64,000 nt of DNA from Thalassobaculum_A sp040219615 (GTDB taxonomy: Bacteria > Pseudomonadota > Alphaproteobacteria > Thalassobaculales > Thalassobaculaceae), in NCBI RefSeq assembly GCF_040219615.1, contig NZ_JAVJSE010000007.1:1-64000 (forward strand). Reading direction: 5' to 3'. The notes beneath the pieces are model-generated. The model searched no databases and was not told the DNA's origin. It saw only the letters and a list, made by a program, of their open reading frames with translations. The position numbers and the translations under genes were made by a program. This document shows positions 14,627 through 22,719 of this stretch, piece after piece; the first letter of the stretch is position 1; every line of letters starts with the position of its first letter.

Positions 14627-14818
14627 TTACGCGGCCTCGGAGCCGGTGCGGCGCTGCCGGGCCTTCCATGCCTCCAGGTCGGCCGGATCATACCGGACGG
14701 CCTTCCCAATCTTCAGGTAAGGCGGCTGCGCCGGGTCGTCGCGCATGCGTGCCTTGCGCAAGTAGCTATCGCTGACGCCCAGGAACTTGGCTGCGTCGGG
14801 TGTCTTCATGGGACCCAT
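14627..14818 (-). CDS. AlpA/MerR-like excisionase-type DNA-binding protein (63 aa)
   Basis: This is a classic small winged-helix excisionase or AlpA-type protein. A helix-turn-helix (TPDAAKFLGVSDSYLRKARM, residues about 6-25) is followed by PPYLKIGKAVRYDPADLEAWKA, in which the wing sets the domain and the last helix starts at DLEAW. Such proteins bend attachment-site DNA and switch integrase towards excision, or activate integrase transcription. It lies in the integrase operon, with a gap of 98 bases from the preceding gene that could hold its own promoter. The protein begins MGPMKTPDAAK; the ATG at 14809 would also work. Confidence 0.75.
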   Translation of the reverse strand: MGPMKTPDAAKFLGVSDSYLRKARMRDDPAQPPYLKIGKAVRYDPADLEAWKARQRRTGSEAA

Positions 14819-14916
14819 CGTTGATCACCTCAGCGGTGCGGTTACGATGGTTCCCCATTATTCACAGACGGTGATTGCCGGCCACAAGTCCCGATGTACG
14901 AAAGTCCCGGACTTCT

Positions 14917-15390
14917 CTACAGCGCCTCATCCGGGAAGATGCCGGGGCCTGGAAAGAGCCGGTTGTATCGCTTCCATCCGTCCCGGACCAGCTTCTCGGA
15001 TACGCCGGACTGTTTGGCGACCTCTTCGATTGCGTACGTCTGCTGCTCGCCTGACTGCATCCGCGCGCGGACGTTCATTCCGAATGATAGCCAATCCTTG
15101 TGGTAGCGGCTAAACGCTGTCCCGCTACCGCTCTTGCCGGGCGGCTTCATTCCGAGCGCGACCATGATCTCGGCCGGAACGTTCGCGGCCTTCCCGTTCA
15201 GGTGAACGGCGGCGACGGTAAACAGGTTCCGCCCGACACCGTCGAAGTATGCGAGCACCCATTCCGGCGGCGGCGTCTTGACCACGCGGGCGAGTCCGTA
15301 GGCGGCCCAGACATGCAGCGGGTTGCCAGTCTCCTGGTAGCAGCGCCGCTCTACCTCGATCAGATCCGCATTCGTCTCAACGTCGGTCAT
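14917..15390 (-). CDS. Hypothetical protein with C-terminal HTH-like segment (157 aa)
   Basis: The N-terminal half (IEVERRCYQETGNPLHVWAAYGL, PPEWVLAYFDGVGRNL) matches a pattern seen in many proteins encoded beside integrases of alphaproteobacterial prophages, with no known activity. Residues about 125-145 (YAIEEVAKQSGVSEKLVRDGWKRY) look like a helix-turn-helix. The ATG at 15390 overlaps the integrase stop (ATGA), so it is co-translated with the integrase. A role in regulating integration or early transcription is inferred. Confidence 0.65.
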   Translation of the reverse strand: MTDVETNADLIEVERRCYQETGNPLHVWAAYGLARVVKTPPPEWVLAYFDGVGRNLFTVAAVHLNGKAANVPAEIMVALGMKPPGKSGSGTAFSRYHKDWLSFGMNVRARMQSGEQQTYAIEEVAKQSGVSEKLVRDGWKRYNRLFPGPGIFPDEAL

Positions 15391-16604
15391 AGCGCGGCCT
15401 CCAGCTTCGCGACCGCTGCCGCCTTGTGTTCAGGGGCTAAGTGCGAGTACCGCAACGTCATCGCGATAGTGGAATGCCCCAGCAACTCGCGAACGGTGTT
15501 CAAGTCTACCCCGGCCATCACCAGCCGGGACGCGAAGGTGTGCCGCAGGTCGTGCCACCTGAACGCCTTGATCTCGGCGCCGTCGAGAACTGCGGTCCAA
15601 CTTTTTCTGACGTTGTTGAAGACCTCGCCGGCCTTACCGGGGAACACCAGCCCGTCCGGGTCCGGGGCCTGCTTGCGCCAGTCCGACAGCGCGAGGCGGG
15701 CGGTGTTGTTCAGAGGGATATGCCGGGTGCGGCTGCTCTTCGCCGTCTCGCCCCGGACGGTGACGATGGCGCGGGTGAAGTCGACGGCCGACCACTTCAG
15801 TTGGAAGACCTCGCCCTGCCGCATGCCGGTGTGCAGCGACACCAGCACCATCGGCTTTAGGTAGTCGGCGAACGCCGTCTCCCGCAGGTCCGGGAGTAGG
15901 GCATAACCGCGTTCCCGACGCCATGCGTTGGCATTGTCGCGCTCGGCGCGGATGCGTTCCTCGCGTTCGTCGAGGGCCTTCACAAGCGCCCCGATCTCGT
16001 CTTCCGAGAGAAATCGGATGGACGCGGAATCGTCGACCCGCGACCGCTTCACGTCGACCACCGGGTTAGCCTGTAGATGCCCCCACTTCACGGCCTTGGC
16101 GAGCACGCTGCGCAGGTCGTCCAGATCACGGTTGACGGTACTTGGCCGGGCGCCGCCCTTCAGGCGGGCCGAACGCCATTTCTCCACGAGCCATGCCGTG
16201 ATCTCGCCGAGCTTCTTTTTCGACAGGTCGGGGAAGTTGGCGCGGAGCCGGGTGAGTGTATTCCGGTGCGACTTCACGTTCTGCTCGGCCCACGGCGCAT
16301 AGACCTCATCTACGAACTCGGCGAACGTGTGCGCCTTCGCCGCGCGCTTCGCCTCCATCGGGTCCTTGCCCAGATGCGCGTCGGCAAGGATGCCCTTGGC
16401 GGCCTCGCGGGCGGCCTCCGGCTTCACGGCGTCGGTGCGGCCGAGCTTGTACCGCTTGCCCCTGGCGTACTCGACATAAAAGGTCATCAGCCCCGACGGC
16501 TGCACCCGCACCAGGAAGCCCGTCATCCTGGTATCGCGGACCTCGTACGGCGCTTCGGCCGGCTTCAGCTTGTTGAGCAACCGCTCCGAAATCACACCTT
16601 GCAT
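15387..16604 (-). CDS. int: Tyrosine-recombinase integrase (405 aa)
   Basis: This is a P4/lambda-type integrase that recombines the element into the tRNA gene. The N-terminal arm-binding domain covers about 1-90 (DUF4102-like: LNKLKPAEAPYEVRD, then LVRVQPSGLMTFYVEYARGKRYKLG, in parts). A SAM-like core-binding domain covers 93-185. The catalytic domain holds R262 (TGMRQGE), H351 and R354 (HDLRH), H377 (LGHS) and nucleophile Y386 (RYSH). All catalytic residues are present, so it should be active. The gene lies beside attR and reads away from it; 190 AT-rich bases with arm-type repeats separate it from attR. It is the first gene of the leftward operon. Confidence 0.93.
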   Translation of the reverse strand: MQGVISERLLNKLKPAEAPYEVRDTRMTGFLVRVQPSGLMTFYVEYARGKRYKLGRTDAVKPEAAREAAKGILADAHLGKDPMEAKRAAKAHTFAEFVDEVYAPWAEQNVKSHRNTLTRLRANFPDLSKKKLGEITAWLVEKWRSARLKGGARPSTVNRDLDDLRSVLAKAVKWGHLQANPVVDVKRSRVDDSASIRFLSEDEIGALVKALDEREERIRAERDNANAWRRERGYALLPDLRETAFADYLKPMVLVSLHTGMRQGEVFQLKWSAVDFTRAIVTVRGETAKSSRTRHIPLNNTARLALSDWRKQAPDPDGLVFPGKAGEVFNNVRKSWTAVLDGAEIKAFRWHDLRHTFASRLVMAGVDLNTVRELLGHSTIAMTLRYSHLAPEHKAAAVAKLEAAL

Positions 16605-16623
16605 CTGGGACAGCCTTTCTCCG

Positions 16624-16667
16624 TAAGTGCAGCCCCCATATTCAGCCCTAAGTGCACATTAAGTGCA
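16624..16667 (+). promoter_or_regulatory. Integrase arm-type sites, right end
   Basis: TAAGTGC repeats lie at 16624-16630, 16649-16657 (TAAGTGCAC) and 16659-16667 (TTAAGTGCA), in the gap between integrase and attR. The last two share the 11-base step and the CATTAAGTGC core seen at the left end. These are probable arm sites. They may also overlap the integrase promoter, allowing autoregulation. Confidence 0.6.
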
Positions 16668-16794
16668 ACCGCTATCTACAGACAGGAACCACCGTGAACC
16701 ATCGTGCGGGAGATATCTATAGAATCGTCATAATATCAGTTAGATACGGTTCCGTCCCGTTGACGGCGGTTGATGCTGGTTCAGTTCCGCAAGA

Positions 16795-16841
16795 CGCTCA
16801 TAACGGTGTTGTCGCAGGTTCGAATCCTGCCGGGCCCACCA
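16795..16841 (+). repeat. attR: 47-bp direct repeat of the tRNA 3' end
   Basis: This is an exact copy of 570-616, from the anticodon stem to the encoded CCA. It lacks the 5' half of a tRNA and cannot be a gene. It marks the right boundary of the element; the host chromosome resumes at 16842. Confidence 0.93.
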
Positions 16842-16859
16842 CTTCCCGTCCGCCGCAGC

Positions 16860-17393
16860 CTAATCGGCGATCGGATAGCGCAGCCGGACCATGCTGGCCG
16901 GCCGGTCGGGGTACATCTGCACCACGAACAGGTTGTCGTAGTCGGTGTCCGGGTTCAGCTTGACCTGGCTGCCGCCGGGCACGCCCAGCGCCTCCAGGAT
17001 CCGCGGGATGTTCCGGGTATGCGCCACGATCAGCCGGTCCCTGGCGTCCGGCTTCTCGCGCAGCCGGGCGGCGAAGGCGACCTCGTCCTCGCGGGTCATG
17101 ACCTGGGGCTGCAGCCCGGTGAGTTCCGCGAACGGCGCGCCGGTCTGCCGGCTGCGCAGGGCGTCGGTGGTGATCAGTTCGTGGATGCCGGCATCGGCCA
17201 GCAGGCGGGCCAGGGTCCGGGCCCGGGCGCTGCCTTCGGGGAGCAGCGGGGCGGCATCGCCGGCGACCGTCAGGCTCTTCTCGGCATGGCGGGTGACGAA
17301 CACCACCCCCTCGGCACGGGCCGATCCCGCCGGCAGAGCTGCCCAGAGCATCGCCGGCACCAGCAGCGCCAGCACAATCCGCATCATTCGCAT
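16860..17393 (-). CDS. Secreted histidine phosphatase-family protein (177 aa)
   Basis: A signal peptide (MRIVLALLVPAMLWAALPAGSARA) is followed by VVFVTRHAEKS, the RHG-type motif whose His is the phospho-acceptor in the phosphoglycerate mutase/acid phosphatase superfamily. Further superfamily elements are ITTDALRSRQTGAPFAE (the second Arg, in S/A-x-R-R/Q-T) and LIVAHTRNIPRIL (the second catalytic His). The length is normal for the short branch. It should act in the periplasm on a phosphorylated metabolite; the substrate is unknown. It stands alone, immediately outside attR. Confidence 0.85.
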   Translation of the reverse strand: MRMMRIVLALLVPAMLWAALPAGSARAEGVVFVTRHAEKSLTVAGDAAPLLPEGSARARTLARLLADAGIHELITTDALRSRQTGAPFAELTGLQPQVMTREDEVAFAARLREKPDARDRLIVAHTRNIPRILEALGVPGGSQVKLNPDTDYDNLFVVQMYPDRPASMVRLRYPIAD

Positions 17394-17483
17394 TCGGGTT
17401 CCCTCCGAGCCGGGCCCCGCACCGGCCCGGAGAACGATGCGCCTGCACCCCCGACCGCTGTCAAGCGGCGGCGGCCGGACCGC

Positions 17484-18362
17484 CTACTCCCCGACGCGGT
17501 ACCGGAAGTCGAAGGCGTCGCCGTGGCGCACGAAGTGGCCGATCGACGGCTGCGGGAAGTGCGCGGTGCAGATCAGCGTGGGCGTGTCGCAGTACCGCTC
17601 CATCACCGCGCGCCGGGTCGCGACGGCCTGGTCGCGGTCGATGTCGGGCAGGGCGACCAGATGCGGGAAGCGGCACTGCAGCGGCGAGTGCATCATGTCG
17701 CCGGTCATCACCGCCTCGCTGCCGTTCGAGGACAGGTGCACCGCGAAGTGGTCGACGGTGTGGCCGGGGGTCGGCTCCAGGTGGATGCCGGCGTCGAACT
17801 GGTGGTCGCTGGTGACCTGCACCACCTGGCCGGCCTCGACCACCGGCAGCACGCTGTCGGTCATGTAGGGGATCGGCGCGTCGGCGTGCCGCGCCTCCCA
17901 ATGCGCCAGCTCCTTCTTCGAGAACACGTAGCGGGCGTTCGGGAAGGTCGGGACCCAGCGCCCGTTGTCCAGCCGGGTGTTCCAGCCGACATGGTCGGGG
18001 TGCAGGTGGGTGCACATCACGAAGTCGACGTCGCCGACCCCGACCCCGGCCCTGGCGAGCGCGTCCATGTAGGCGGTGTCGTCCTTCAGGTGCCAGTTCG
18101 GCCGGGTCGGGCGGTGCTTGTGGTTGCCGATGCAGCTGTCGATCAGGATGGTGTGGCGGCCGGTGCGGACCAGGTAGGACTGCATCGGGAAGATCAGCTT
18201 GCCGGTCGCCGGGTCGAGCGCGTTCGGCTCCAGCCAGTGACGGTTCTCCTCCAGCAGTTCCCTGGTGAGGGTCGGCAGGAACTCGAGCGGATCCATGAAC
18301 GGCAGGTTCTGCTCGAGGATGCGGTCGACCCGGAAGTCGCCGACGGCGAAGCTGAGCGTCAT
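17484..18362 (-). CDS. MBL-fold metallo-hydrolase (292 aa)
   Basis: The zinc-binding signature THLHPDHVGWN (about 117-127), the later PTPGHTVDHF, MTGDMMHSP and TAHFPQP motifs complete a two-metal metallo-beta-lactamase site. The N-terminal part (FPMQSYLVRTGRHTILIDSCIGNHKHR) belongs to the cytoplasmic branch that includes lactonases and alkylsulfatase-like hydrolases. No signal peptide is present. The ATG at 18362 is preferred over upstream starts because the family begins here. It forms a single-gene unit, with 90 bases before the phosphatase. The substrate is unknown; a quorum-quenching lactonase-type activity is possible from fold alone. Confidence 0.85.
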   Translation of the reverse strand: MTLSFAVGDFRVDRILEQNLPFMDPLEFLPTLTRELLEENRHWLEPNALDPATGKLIFPMQSYLVRTGRHTILIDSCIGNHKHRPTRPNWHLKDDTAYMDALARAGVGVGDVDFVMCTHLHPDHVGWNTRLDNGRWVPTFPNARYVFSKKELAHWEARHADAPIPYMTDSVLPVVEAGQVVQVTSDHQFDAGIHLEPTPGHTVDHFAVHLSSNGSEAVMTGDMMHSPLQCRFPHLVALPDIDRDQAVATRRAVMERYCDTPTLICTAHFPQPSIGHFVRHGDAFDFRYRVGE

Positions 18363-18594
18363 GGCGGGATCCTCCCCCTGTGTATCGTCGACCCGGAGTG
18401 TCGGCCGGGCGCCGGGCCGGCGCAACCGATGCGGCGATCCTGTGCGCCAGTCGCGAAAAATCGACATGAACATCCGGTAGTGGGTGCTTCCAACGTCGTT
18501 TTGCGCCACCTTGACCCAGGTCAAGGGTCGCCCGGACGGCCTCTGGAATAATCCCGGCTATCGCCGACGATACTGGCTGGAAGGAGATTTCCCC

Positions 18595-19065
18595 ATGAAC
18601 ACAGTCATTCGCGCGGCCCTGCTCGCCGCCGCCCTCTCGCTCGGCGCAAGCCTGCCGGCCATGGCCCAGCAGGCGGCTTCCGGATCGGCGTCCGCCCCGG
18701 CGGCCGCCGCCGAGGCGCCGAAGGCCGACGCGCCCGCCGCCGCGCCGACGGCCGAGGCGGCACCGGCCCCCGAACAGAAGGCGCCCGACATGGACGCCAT
18801 GGTGCAGGGTCTGAAGCGCGACCTGCAGTCGTTGACGGACGCCGCCCGCCAGGGCGCGCAGAGCGTCCTGACCCGCGAGTCGCCCTATGTGATCACCGCC
18901 GACCAGCTGGCGGTGATCGCCGCCGGGGCGGTCGCCGGGGCCCTGGTCATCGACTTCCTCGGCGGCGGCGGCCTCGCGACCCTGACGGGCGCGGCGGTCG
19001 GCGGCGTCGCCGGGCACTGGCTGTACACCCACCCGATGCCGGACATGGCGGTCACCGGCAACTGA
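18595..19065 (+). CDS. Secreted glycine-zipper protein, paralogue 1 (156 aa)
   Basis: A strong AAGGAG ribosome site precedes the ATG. There is a signal peptide to ALPAMAQQA (cleavage about residue 22), then a 40-residue Ala/Pro/Glu linker of low complexity, a short helix (MVQGLKRDLQSLTDAARQGAQ) and a conserved end. That end contains ITADQLAVIAAGAVAGALVIDF, GGGGLATLTGAAVGGVAGHWLY (in parts). Small-xxx-small spacing marks a glycine zipper, which inserts in or packs against membranes. The last 60 residues are duplicated in the next gene. It is probably an outer-membrane or periplasmic protein of unknown role. Confidence 0.7.
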   Translation: MNTVIRAALLAAALSLGASLPAMAQQAASGSASAPAAAAEAPKADAPAAAPTAEAAPAPEQKAPDMDAMVQGLKRDLQSLTDAARQGAQSVLTRESPYVITADQLAVIAAGAVAGALVIDFLGGGGLATLTGAAVGGVAGHWLYTHPMPDMAVTGN

Positions 19066-19153
19066 TTGCGACCATACACGCGAGGGGCGAAGTTCGACCG
19101 GGCCGTGCGGTAGTATAACGTTCCTCGATGGTTCACTCGCGAAGGAGGAATCG

Positions 19154-19447
19154 ATGCTGACCATGCTGCGTGTCGCCCTGGTCGCCGCCTGCCTGCTGAT
19201 CGTCGGCGCCATGCCGGCCGCCGCCCAGCAGGCGGCCCCGGCGCCGGTGCCTGTCGAGCAACCGGTGGCCTTCTCCCTGACCGCCGACCAGATCGGCGCG
19301 ATCGCCGTCGGCGCCGTGCTCGGCGCGGTGTTCCTCGACGTCATGGGCGGCGGCCTCGGGCACCTGACCGGCGCCGTGCTCGGCGGCGTCGCGGGCTACT
19401 GGCTGTACAGCCAGCCGGCCCCGGCGCCGGCGGCCCAGGGCGGCTGA
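19154..19447 (+). CDS. Secreted glycine-zipper protein, paralogue 2 (97 aa)
   Basis: It is preceded by AAGGAGG. The signal peptide (LRVALVAACLLIVGAMPAAAQQA) is followed by a short Pro/Val linker, then LTADQIGAIAVGAVLGAVFLD and GGLGHLTGAVLGGVAGYWLY. This matches the end of the gene before it nearly position for position (TADQ, GAV-GA, FLD/DFL, GG, LTGA, GGVAG-WLY). It lacks the long Ala/Pro linker and helix of its neighbour. The pair arose by tandem duplication and lies 89 bases apart, probably in one transcript. Function is unknown. Confidence 0.7.
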   Translation: MLTMLRVALVAACLLIVGAMPAAAQQAAPAPVPVEQPVAFSLTADQIGAIAVGAVLGAVFLDVMGGGLGHLTGAVLGGVAGYWLYSQPAPAPAAQGG

Positions 19448-19528
19448 GGTTCGCCGCCGGGAGTCGATTGCCGGCCGTCGCGCCGTGTGAAATCGTCGCC
19501 GGAACGATCCGGCGACGAGGAGGCGGGA

Positions 19529-22000
19529 ATGACGGTGGCGTTGCCGAGGCACGCCCGGGCGGTGATCGTCGGCGGCGGGGTGGTCGGCTGCTCGGTCGCC
19601 TATCATCTGGCCCGGCTGGGCTGGCGCGACGTGCTGCTGCTGGAACGAAAGCGGCTCACCTCCGGCACCACCTGGCACGCGGCCGGGCTGATCGGCCAGC
19701 TCAGGGCCAGCTACAGCCTCACCCGCCTCGCCAAGTATTCGGCGGAGCTCTACGACCGCCTGGAGGCCGAGACCGGGATCGCCACCGGCTACCGGAAATG
19801 CGGGTCGCTGGCGGTGGCGCTGACCGCCGACCGGTTCGAGGAGCTTCGGCGTGGCGCGGCGATGGCCGGTACCTTCGGGCTCGAGGCCCATGTGCTGTCG
19901 CCGGCGGAATGCCTGGACCGCTATCCGCTGCTTGATCCCGAAGGCGTGGTCGGCGGCGTGTTCCTGCCGACCGACGGCCAGGCGGACCCGTCCAACATTG
20001 CGCTGGGTCTGGCCAAGGGCGCGCGGCAGCTGGGCGCCACGATCCTGGAGAACGTCAAGGTCACCGGCATCGCCACCGCCGGCGGCCGTGTGACCGGGGT
20101 CGAGACCGAGCTTGGGCCGGTCGCCGCCGACCACGTGGTGAACTGTGCCGGCATGTGGGGCCGGGAGGTCGGGCGCATGGCCGGTGTCGACGTGCCGCTG
20201 CAGGCCTGCGAGCACTTCTACGTGGTCACCGAGCCGATCGCCGACCTGCCGCGGCTGCCGGTGCTGCGGGTGCCGGACGAGTGCGCCTACTACAAGGAGG
20301 ATGCCGGCAAGATCCTGCTGGGCTGCTTCGAGCCGGTGGCCAAGCCCTGGGGCATGGACGGCATCCCGGAGGATTTCTGCTTCGACCAGCTGCCCGAGGA
20401 CTTCGGGCATTTCGAGCCGATCCTGGAGCAGGCGGTCCGCCGGTTGCCGGCCCTGCAGAGCGCCGGCATCCACACCTTCTTCAACGGCCCGGAAAGCTTC
20501 ACGCCGGACGATCGCTACCTGCTTGGCGAGGCCCCGAACCTGCGGAACTACTTCGTCGCCGCCGGCTTCAACTCGATCGGCATCCAGTCGGCCGGCGGCG
20601 CCGGGATGGCGCTGGCCGCGTGGATGGACACCGGCGAGCCGCCGATGGACCTGGGCGACGTCGACATCCGGCGCATGCAGCCGTTCCAGGCCAACCGGCG
20701 CTACCTGGTGGCGCGCGCCCGCGAGGCGCTGGGCCTGCTGTACGCCGACCACTTCCCGTACCGCCAGGTCGAGACCGCGCGCGGGGTGCGGACCTCGCCG
20801 CTGCACGACCGGCTGGCGGCGGCCGGCGCCTGCTTCGGCGAGGTGGCCGGCTGGGAGCGGGCCAACTGGTTCCTGCCGGCGGCGGCGGCCGCGCGCGGCG
20901 AGAGGCCCGAGTACCGCTACTCCTGGGGCCGGCAGAACTGGTTCGAGCACGCCGCGGCCGAGCACCGGGCGGTCCGCGAGGGCTGCGGCCTGTTCGACCT
21001 GTCGTCCTTCGCCAAGTTCCGGGTCGAGGGACCGGACGCCGAGGCGGTGCTGCAGCTGGTATCGGCGAACGACGTGGCGGTGCCGGCCGGGCGCTGCGTC
21101 TACACCCAGTGGCTCAACCCGCGCGGCGGCATCGAGGCCGACCTGACGGTCACCCGGCTGTCGGAGACGGCGTTCCTGGTGGTCACCGCCGGCGCCCACC
21201 AGACCCGCGACCTCGCCTGGCTGCGCCGGCACGTTCCCGAGGGGGCACGCTGCGTGGTGACCGACGTGACGCCGGCCGAGGCGGTGATCGCGGTGATGGG
21301 TCCGAAGGCGCGCGAGGTGCTGCAGCCGCTGACGCCCCAGGATCTCGGCAACGACGCGTTCCCGTTCGGCACCGCGCGCGAGATCGAGATCGCCATGGGG
21401 CTGGCCCGGGCACATCGCATCAGCTATGTCGGCGAACTCGGCTGGGAACTCTACGTGACCGCCGACATGGCCCGCCACGTGTTCGACGCGGTGGTCGACA
21501 GCGGGGCGTCGCATGGCCTGCGGCTGTGCGGCCTGCACGCCCTCGACTCCTGTCGGATCGAGAAGGCCTACCGGCACCACGGACACGACATCTCGGGCGA
21601 GGACCACGTGCTGGAGGCCGGTCTCGGCTTCGCCGTGAAGACCGGAAAGCCGCGCTCGTCATTCGGCGACTTCATCGGCCGCGAGGCGGTCCTGCGGCGT
21701 CGCGAGACCGGGGTCGGGAACCGGCTGCTGCAGTTCCGGCTGACCGACCCGGGGCCGCTGCTGTACCACAATGAGCCGATCCTGCGGGACGGCGTCGCCG
21801 TCGGGCGGATCAGCTCGGGCGCCTACGGACACTGGCTCGGCGGCGCCGTCGGGCTCGGCTACGTTCCCTGCCGGCCGGGGGAGGCGGCGGCCGAGACCCT
21901 GTCGGCCGGATATGCAGTGGATGTGGCCGGCACGCCGGTCGCGGCCGAGGCGTCGCTGCGGCCGATGTACGACCCGACCGGCGCACGCATACGCCTCTAG
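19529..22000 (+). CDS. Dimethylglycine/sarcosine dehydrogenase-type flavoprotein with GcvT domain (823 aa)
   Basis: It oxidatively demethylates N-methylglycine compounds and passes the one-carbon unit to tetrahydrofolate. The N-terminal DAO domain has the FAD fold VIVGGGVVGCSVAYHL (about 11-26) and SGTTWHAAGL, in which the His of WHAAG is the residue that binds FAD covalently in mammalian-type enzymes. An FAO_M-type linker is followed by the C-terminal glycine-cleavage-T domain (from about 430; GLFDLSSFAKFRV, ISYVGELGWELY, HALDSCRIEKAYRHHG). The start at 19529 has a GAGGAGG ribosome site; 14 extra residues upstream are possible. It could equally be a related DMSP or betaine-pathway demethylase. 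No partner genes adjoin it. Confidence 0.8.
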   Translation: MTVALPRHARAVIVGGGVVGCSVAYHLARLGWRDVLLLERKRLTSGTTWHAAGLIGQLRASYSLTRLAKYSAELYDRLEAETGIATGYRKCGSLAVALTADRFEELRRGAAMAGTFGLEAHVLSPAECLDRYPLLDPEGVVGGVFLPTDGQADPSNIALGLAKGARQLGATILENVKVTGIATAGGRVTGVETELGPVAADHVVNCAGMWGREVGRMAGVDVPLQACEHFYVVTEPIADLPRLPVLRVPDECAYYKEDAGKILLGCFEPVAKPWGMDGIPEDFCFDQLPEDFGHFEPILEQAVRRLPALQSAGIHTFFNGPESFTPDDRYLLGEAPNLRNYFVAAGFNSIGIQSAGGAGMALAAWMDTGEPPMDLGDVDIRRMQPFQANRRYLVARAREALGLLYADHFPYRQVETARGVRTSPLHDRLAAAGACFGEVAGWERANWFLPAAAAARGERPEYRYSWGRQNWFEHAAAEHRAVREGCGLFDLSSFAKFRVEGPDAEAVLQLVSANDVAVPAGRCVYTQWLNPRGGIEADLTVTRLSETAFLVVTAGAHQTRDLAWLRRHVPEGARCVVTDVTPAEAVIAVMGPKAREVLQPLTPQDLGNDAFPFGTAREIEIAMGLARAHRISYVGELGWELYVTADMARHVFDAVVDSGASHGLRLCGLHALDSCRIEKAYRHHGHDISGEDHVLEAGLGFAVKTGKPRSSFGDFIGREAVLRRRETGVGNRLLQFRLTDPGPLLYHNEPILRDGVAVGRISSGAYGHWLGGAVGLGYVPCRPGEAAAETLSAGYAVDVAGTPVAAEASLRPMYDPTGARIRL

Positions 22001-22099
22001 GATCGTCGGCACGTTCGGCGTCGCGAATTCTTTCTTGCAAACGCTTCGCAATAACAATAATCACTGGGCCTCGGGATCATGGATCTTCGGAGGCTGGCC

Positions 22100-22651
22100 A
22101 TGTGCGGACAGGATCGGGGCGCCGGACGGCTCGGCGGCACCGGCAACCGTCGGGTCGAACCGGACGAGCTTGCCGTGCATGCCCTGACCACGGCGGAGGC
22201 ACTGCTGGTCTGGGGCATCCGGCACTGGGTGTCGTGCCTGAAGGCGAGGACCGATCCTGTTCCGCTGATGACCGCCGGCTTCGGGTCCGGCGGGGTCGCG
22301 CAGGTCGTGCGTCCGCTGGAATCCATCCTCGTGGTCACCCTCGACGCGGCAACCGCACCGCGCGACGTACGCTGCACGCATTGCGCGACGGTCGGGGACG
22401 GCGAACGCGACCTGCTGGCGGCCGTGGCCTTCGAGCAGGCGCGGCGTCCGGCTGACACGCTCGAGAAACTGCGCGAATGGCTGCCGGCGGCATCGGCACG
22501 GCTCGCGAAGGAGCTCGTTGCCGAGATTGCAGAAATACTGCAGAGTCACGGCCTAAGAGTTCCACTGCGGCGCGAGTACGACGCAGGGTCCCTCGGGGGG
22601 AAATATCCAGACATCAGGACCGCCGTTCCGGCGTCCCTGTCGGTGCATTGA
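22100..22651 (+). CDS. Hypothetical conserved-looking protein (183 aa)
   Basis: The start at 22100 has CGGAGG seven bases upstream and is preferred over the ATG at 22079. The N-terminal half reads TTAEALLVWGIRHWVSCLKARTDPVPLM, a pattern that recurs in short uncharacterised proteins of Azospirillum-like bacteria as far as I recall. Two Cys follow (VRCTHCATVGDGERDLLAAVA, about 93-96), and the C-terminus is an amphipathic helix ending in a polar tail. There is no signal peptide and no catalytic motif. Single gene between the dehydrogenase and the porin. Function is unknown. Confidence 0.6.
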   Translation: MCGQDRGAGRLGGTGNRRVEPDELAVHALTTAEALLVWGIRHWVSCLKARTDPVPLMTAGFGSGGVAQVVRPLESILVVTLDAATAPRDVRCTHCATVGDGERDLLAAVAFEQARRPADTLEKLREWLPAASARLAKELVAEIAEILQSHGLRVPLRREYDAGSLGGKYPDIRTAVPASLSVH

Positions 22652-22719
22652 GTGCCGGCCGGCCTGCCCACGGGTGGCGGCCGTTTGTGTGTCCAGTTTC
22701 TGCAACGGGGGGTCCCGCA

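Larger units (their letters stand above)
570..16841. mobile_element. Integrated tRNA-borne element: head-less, tail-bearing phage satellite candidate
   Basis: The 16,225-bp element lies between identical 47-bp repeats of the tRNA 3' end. A tyrosine integrase sits beside the right repeat and integrase arm-type repeats lie at both ends. It carries integration/excision, replication, regulatory, small terminase and tail genes. It carries no recognisable large terminase, portal, protease, capsid, lysis or major tail tube gene. From the small terminase to the last tail gene, nearly every stop overlaps or abuts the next start (ATGA or TGATG junctions), so the compact operon shows no deletion scar. 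It is interpreted as a phage satellite. A prophage that lost its head block by precise rearrangement is the alternative. Confidence 0.8.

Noticed and set aside
16795..16841. A second tRNA gene at the right end
   Set aside because: Only the 3' 47 bases are present; there is no acceptor 5' strand or D arm.
570..16841. The element as an ordinary decayed prophage
   Set aside because: All genes are intact and coupled and the integrase keeps every catalytic residue. A clean loss of only the head and lysis genes is possible but less simple; kept as the alternative.
19133..21607. An 824-residue open frame antisense to the dehydrogenase gene
   Set aside because: It is the usual mirror frame of a high-G+C gene: rich in Arg, His, Gly and Pro, with no family motif, while the sense frame encodes a complete flavoprotein.
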